Shown in pieces: positions 61,019-64,000 of a stretch of 64,000 nt of DNA. Made by a program: the position numbers and the translations under genes. Source of the stretch: Gemmatimonadaceae bacterium (GTDB lineage Bacteria > Gemmatimonadota > Gemmatimonadetes > Gemmatimonadales > Gemmatimonadaceae); the NCBI GenBank assembly GCA_037721215.1, contig JBBJNV010000013.1, positions 1 to 64,000 on the forward strand. Reading direction: 5' to 3'. The stretch's first letter is position 1. Every line of letters starts with the position of its first letter. The notes beneath the pieces were generated by a model. The model was not told the DNA's origin. It searched no databases and was given only the letters and a program-made list of their open reading frames with translations.

Positions 61019-62784
61019 GCAGTCCGCGACGCACGCCGCCCGCGGGGCGTCAGCCTTCGGCGTTGCCGAATCATATTGCCGGTTGGCAACTGCCTGCTGG
61101 ATGGCAGTGGGGAGCCCGGGGGTTGAGTGGCGACCGGCGGCACTACCAGCAGGTAATCGACGGATTTGGTCGATCCCTTTCTCTCGTGACTGTACCAGAC
61201 CGCGGGCACGAGGACTGGCTCATGTCGGAAGCGCGGCATCTCGCCCACCGCAATCATCCGGCGATTCCCACCACGTATCACTACTGGGCGGGGGAACGGG
61301 ATGCCAGGCGTGGACCGGCCTACCTGCGACGATGGGTGACGGGTGAATCCGCACGAGCGCATCTTGCGCGGCTTCATGCAGCCGAGATCCCGTACGTGTT
61401 GCAGATCCTGCGCGGCGCCGGTTCGACGTTGTCATATCTGCATGACAGCGGAACGTCACACGGTGCACTTACTCCCGACACGATCTGGGTTTCGCCAACT
61501 GGACGGCTCTGGTTGCTGGAATGGCAATGGGCAATCCCCCGCGGTGATTTGCCCGCGGGAATTTCGCCGACGCTTCACGACGTGGGTGGCGGGGTGGACA
61601 GCGTGCAGAGGTCAGTCCCTCCTGAGTGGGTAGGTGCAACATGGACACCCACGCCCGCGACCGACCAGTGGCAGCTTGCTGCGACCTGTTTTGCTGCGCT
61701 CACCGGGGAGCAGCCACCTTCGGCGGATATTCCCCCCGTCAGCTGGCTTCGGCCGGAATGTCCGGCCAGTGTGGCAACGGCGCTGGACCGGGCCCTGTTG
61801 CCCGATCCGGAAGAGCGATTTCCTTCCATCGCTGCCTTCCTGCGAGTCGCTGACCGTGGATACGCCAGCCGCGGAAGCATCGTCGTGCCCGTACCCGACC
61901 CCGATTTTGATTCCGGCCGCGCGCATACGTCGGAGGAAGCGAGAGTCCGGTGGGCGCTGGGAGATGATTACGAAGTGCTTTCATCACTTGGTTCGGGGAG
62001 CTTCGGACACGTGTGGCGCGCGCGCGATCTTTCGCTCGAACGTGAAGTCGCATTGAAAGTTCTGCATCCGCGCGTTGCAACCGATGCGCGTGCTGTCGCC
62101 GCGTTCTGGCGCGAAGCAAAACTTGCGGCGCAGCTGGCCCATCCCGCTATCGTCCCGATCTATGACTGGGACGGTCGCGGAGACCTTTCGTGGTACACGA
62201 TGGAACTTGCTGAAGAAGGCTCTGTCGCGAATCTGGTCGCCCGCAATGGTGCTCAGGCGATCGAGGAAATTGCCCCGCATGTGGAGTTGGTGCTCGATGG
62301 ACTCGGCGCTGCGCACTCTATCGGGATCATCCATCGTGATCTGAAACCCGAGAACATTCTCATCGATCGGTACCGCAGGTGGCGAATCACGGATTTTGGA
62401 ATAGCAAACATCACCGGCGAAGATGTAGCGGGTAACACGGGCACACCGGCGTTTGCCGCACCCGAGCAGCTTCTCGGGGAACCACAGAGCGCGAGCGTCG
62501 ATCTGTTCGCGCTCGCGGGCATTGTGGTGTTCGCAGTTTCGGGTCACACTCCGTTCGGGGATGGCGAGCCGAACATGATCGCCGCGCGCCAGTTAGCGGG
62601 CCGGATAGACCTTTCGGAGGTTCCTCCGATATTGTCAGGCTGGGTGAACCGTGCGCTTGCGCCGACTGCAGACGCCAGATTCACCGATGCGGCGGAGATG
62701 AAACAAGCATTGCGCGAGGCGCTGGTCGAGCCTCGCTGGCGGCACCGCGCGGGGTGGTGGCGCCGGCTGCCTCGGGAAGACTGA
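61015..62784 (+). CDS. Tandem pseudokinase-kinase Ser/Thr protein kinase
   Basis: A 589-residue soluble protein with two kinase-like domains. The C-terminal domain (from about residue 316) is complete: LGSGSFGHVW loop, Lys 348 in VALKVLHP, HRDLKPENILI (Asp 442), DFGIAN (Asp 460), APEQLLG. The N-terminal 300 residues look like a second kinase C-lobe and part of an N-lobe (AGSTLSYLHDSGTSHGALTP, residues 148-151 SHGA replacing HRD; LEW at 168-170 replacing DFG; ATDQWQLAATCFAALTGEQPP like the F helix), so it is predicted to be catalytically dead. No transmembrane segment. The GTG start overlaps the histidine kinase stop. Confidence 0.9.
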   Translation: MSSPRRTPPAGRQPSALPNHIAGWQLPAGWQWGARGLSGDRRHYQQVIDGFGRSLSLVTVPDRGHEDWLMSEARHLAHRNHPAIPTTYHYWAGERDARRGPAYLRRWVTGESARAHLARLHAAEIPYVLQILRGAGSTLSYLHDSGTSHGALTPDTIWVSPTGRLWLLEWQWAIPRGDLPAGISPTLHDVGGGVDSVQRSVPPEWVGATWTPTPATDQWQLAATCFAALTGEQPPSADIPPVSWLRPECPASVATALDRALLPDPEERFPSIAAFLRVADRGYASRGSIVVPVPDPDFDSGRAHTSEEARVRWALGDDYEVLSSLGSGSFGHVWRARDLSLEREVALKVLHPRVATDARAVAAFWREAKLAAQLAHPAIVPIYDWDGRGDLSWYTMELAEEGSVANLVARNGAQAIEEIAPHVELVLDGLGAAHSIGIIHRDLKPENILIDRYRRWRITDFGIANITGEDVAGNTGTPAFAAPEQLLGEPQSASVDLFALAGIVVFAVSGHTPFGDGEPNMIAARQLAGRIDLSEVPPILSGWVNRALAPTADARFTDAAEMKQALREALVEPRWRHRAGWWRRLPRED

Positions 62785-63129
62785 TTCCTGGGCCAATCGC
62801 GAGGTGCTGCGAGCACGGACGCTAAAACGCGCTCTCGCAGGCAGGCATGGCTTTGATTTTGCAGGCGTCAATTGGTTGACGCCGGTACCTGTAAAATGCC
62901 GAAATCGTTAGGCCTCATATGTTTACGATGGGGCGCCTCTAACATTGCTGGATGCCCATGTTCATGGCAAATAGCTGGCGCGATGACAAAAAGTCGCATA
63001 AGTTTCGCGGCGGGATAACGGAGCCGCTTGAGTGGCCCGCCCGCTCACCGGCATGCATCCTGCCTGAGGGCACCGCGTTATTCGTCCCGGTTGTAGAAGC
63101 TGTATCCACCATTCAAAGGGGTATTTCTT
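62785..63129. other. Intergenic region, 345 bp
   Basis: Between the Ser/Thr kinase and the outer-membrane protein gene. It holds one perfect inverted repeat (GCGTCAA at 62865-62871 and TTGACGC at 62876-62882, four-base loop) and several AT-rich patches, but no convincing promoter spacing, tRNA or open frame with a ribosome site was found. The repeat could be a weak hairpin or an operator; no T-run follows it. Confidence 0.5.
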
Positions 63130-64000
63130 ATGTTGAGAAGAAGTTTGACCGTCTGTGGAATGACGGCCTTGCTCTTCGGCGGAACGGCCGCAGCACAGCA
63201 GCCCGGAACGCTGTTGTTGGGCGGTTTTGGGCAGTACACGAAGTTTGACGATGCTCTTCAGCTCGAGAACGAGATCGGCGTTGGCGGACGCATTGGTGCG
63301 TTCTTCGCTCCGAACTGGAATCTCGAAGCCGAAAACTCGTACACCCGTCCGCAGCAGAGGGGCGCTGGCCAGCGCCAGGATAGCAAGATCTGGTATGGTC
63401 CGGTCTCGGCACGTGTCCGTTACAGCTTCCCCTTTGCGGGACTTGCTGCGTTTCACGTTGGCGCCGGTGGCGTCATCTCCTCCTACGCCGGATATGAGCC
63501 CGACGAACCACAGGGTCAGGAGCTGACCGACATCCGCTCGAATCGTCGTGGCTACAACTACGGCGTCGAAGGCAACGTCGGCTTCACATTCGGCCTGGGT
63601 GCTTTTTCAGTTCGTGTAGACGGCATCGCCGACTACATGCCGAACGGCGGCATTGTCGGCGGCAGCGCCAGTCGGGCCAATCAGACCTACGAGTCGCACA
63701 CGAATCTCCGGGCTCAGGCAGGCCTCGAGTTCCGTCCCGACATCGGATCACTGTTCGGCATGGGAAGCAGCATGGGCAGCGGCATGTCCATGGCGCCTTA
63801 TGCACCGTACGTGATGTGGGATGAACTTGGAACCGAGTGGGCCCTCCCGGGAATGCTCGAGATTGGTGCATTCGCGCAGTACACTTATTTCAACGACGAA
63901 GCTCCCGGCGATCCTAACGGTTCAGTCGGTGGTGGCGGCCGCATCGGTGTGTTCCTCTCCGATCCCCGCTTCGAGCTCGAAGGCGACGGCGCCTACATTC
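63130..64000 (+). CDS. Outer-membrane beta-barrel protein, 3' end cut by window
   Basis: At least 290 residues. Signal peptide MLRRSLTVCGMTALLFGGTAAAQ, then barrel strands: TLLLGGFGQYTKF, GVGGRIGAFFAPNWNLEAEN, ARVRYSFPF, YGVEGNVGFTFGLGAFSVRVDG. From about residue 247 the N-terminal pattern recurs (LEIGAFAQYTYFNDEAP, GGGGRIGVFLSDPRFELEG), so the protein appears to contain a second, similar barrel module. The gene runs off the window at base 64000. ATG 63130 directly precedes a normal signal peptide. Not assignable to a named porin family. Confidence 0.8.
   Translation, partial: MLRRSLTVCGMTALLFGGTAAAQQPGTLLLGGFGQYTKFDDALQLENEIGVGGRIGAFFAPNWNLEAENSYTRPQQRGAGQRQDSKIWYGPVSARVRYSFPFAGLAAFHVGAGGVISSYAGYEPDEPQGQELTDIRSNRRGYNYGVEGNVGFTFGLGAFSVRVDGIADYMPNGGIVGGSASRANQTYESHTNLRAQAGLEFRPDIGSLFGMGSSMGSGMSMAPYAPYVMWDELGTEWALPGMLEIGAFAQYTYFNDEAPGDPNGSVGGGGRIGVFLSDPRFELEGDGAYI

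Overview
The window reads as a chromosomal segment of a GC-rich, Gram-negative, free-living bacterium. Lipoprotein signal peptides, several outer-membrane beta-barrels, a TolC-type exporter, an MglA/roadblock polarity pair and long same-strand gene runs with 1-8 base overlaps and many GTG/TTG starts fit a member of the Gemmatimonadota or a close relative. That placement is inference from gene style; no rRNA gene is present to confirm it. No CRISPR array, prophage or insertion sequence is visible.

Layout. 1-3654: dipeptide epimerase (cut by the window edge), primosomal helicase priA and a small unknown gene. 3625-6517 (minus): histidine kinase, single-domain response regulator and alkaline-phosphatase-superfamily enzyme. 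6747-10404: glycine-zipper lipoprotein, gamma-glutamyltransferase and a small outer-membrane protein. 10480-13865: murQ-anmK-ampG, a muropeptide-recycling operon facing a PP2C phosphatase. 14909-19554: a lipoprotein amidase translationally coupled to a 998-residue protease/propeller/barrel protein. 19821-22325: B12-dependent ribonucleotide reductase behind a promoter containing a dyad. 22462-24758: L,D-transpeptidase and small stress-type proteins. 24854-32156: two envelope proteins, then transaldolase, pyruvate kinase, an MBL hydrolase, glucose-6-phosphate isomerase and a class II aldolase-like enzyme. 32149-35700: a kinase-less histidine protein, an NtrC-type regulator, YtxH and YihY proteins and a tiny lipoprotein.

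35763-44290 is an information-processing and polarity block: SRP RNA, dnaX, ebfC, recR, a small membrane protein, a roadblock gene with an apparent frameshift, mglA, pgsA, cinA, grpE, dnaJ and an M23 peptidase. 44313-48098 (minus) holds mnmA, cysteine desulfurase, tryptophan 2,3-dioxygenase and a BshB1-like deacetylase. 48184-56842 (minus) is a MacAB/TolC-like exporter with one ATPase and four permeases in an A-B-A-B order. Then come a creatininase-family protein (minus), a 1093-residue NtrY-like sensor kinase coupled by GTGA to a tandem pseudokinase-kinase Ser/Thr kinase, and an outer-membrane protein cut by the window end.

Two themes connect the genes. The first is cell-wall turnover: epimerase, gamma-glutamyltransferase, murQ, anmK, ampG, amidase, L,D-transpeptidase and M23 peptidase, with no nagZ, ampD or mpl seen here. 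The second is phospho-signalling: two histidine kinases, a lone phosphoacceptor-like protein, two response regulators, a PP2C phosphatase and a Ser/Thr kinase. The strongest candidates for undescribed biology are the histidine kinase/pseudokinase-kinase pair, the alternating four-permease exporter, and the protease-propeller-barrel protein.
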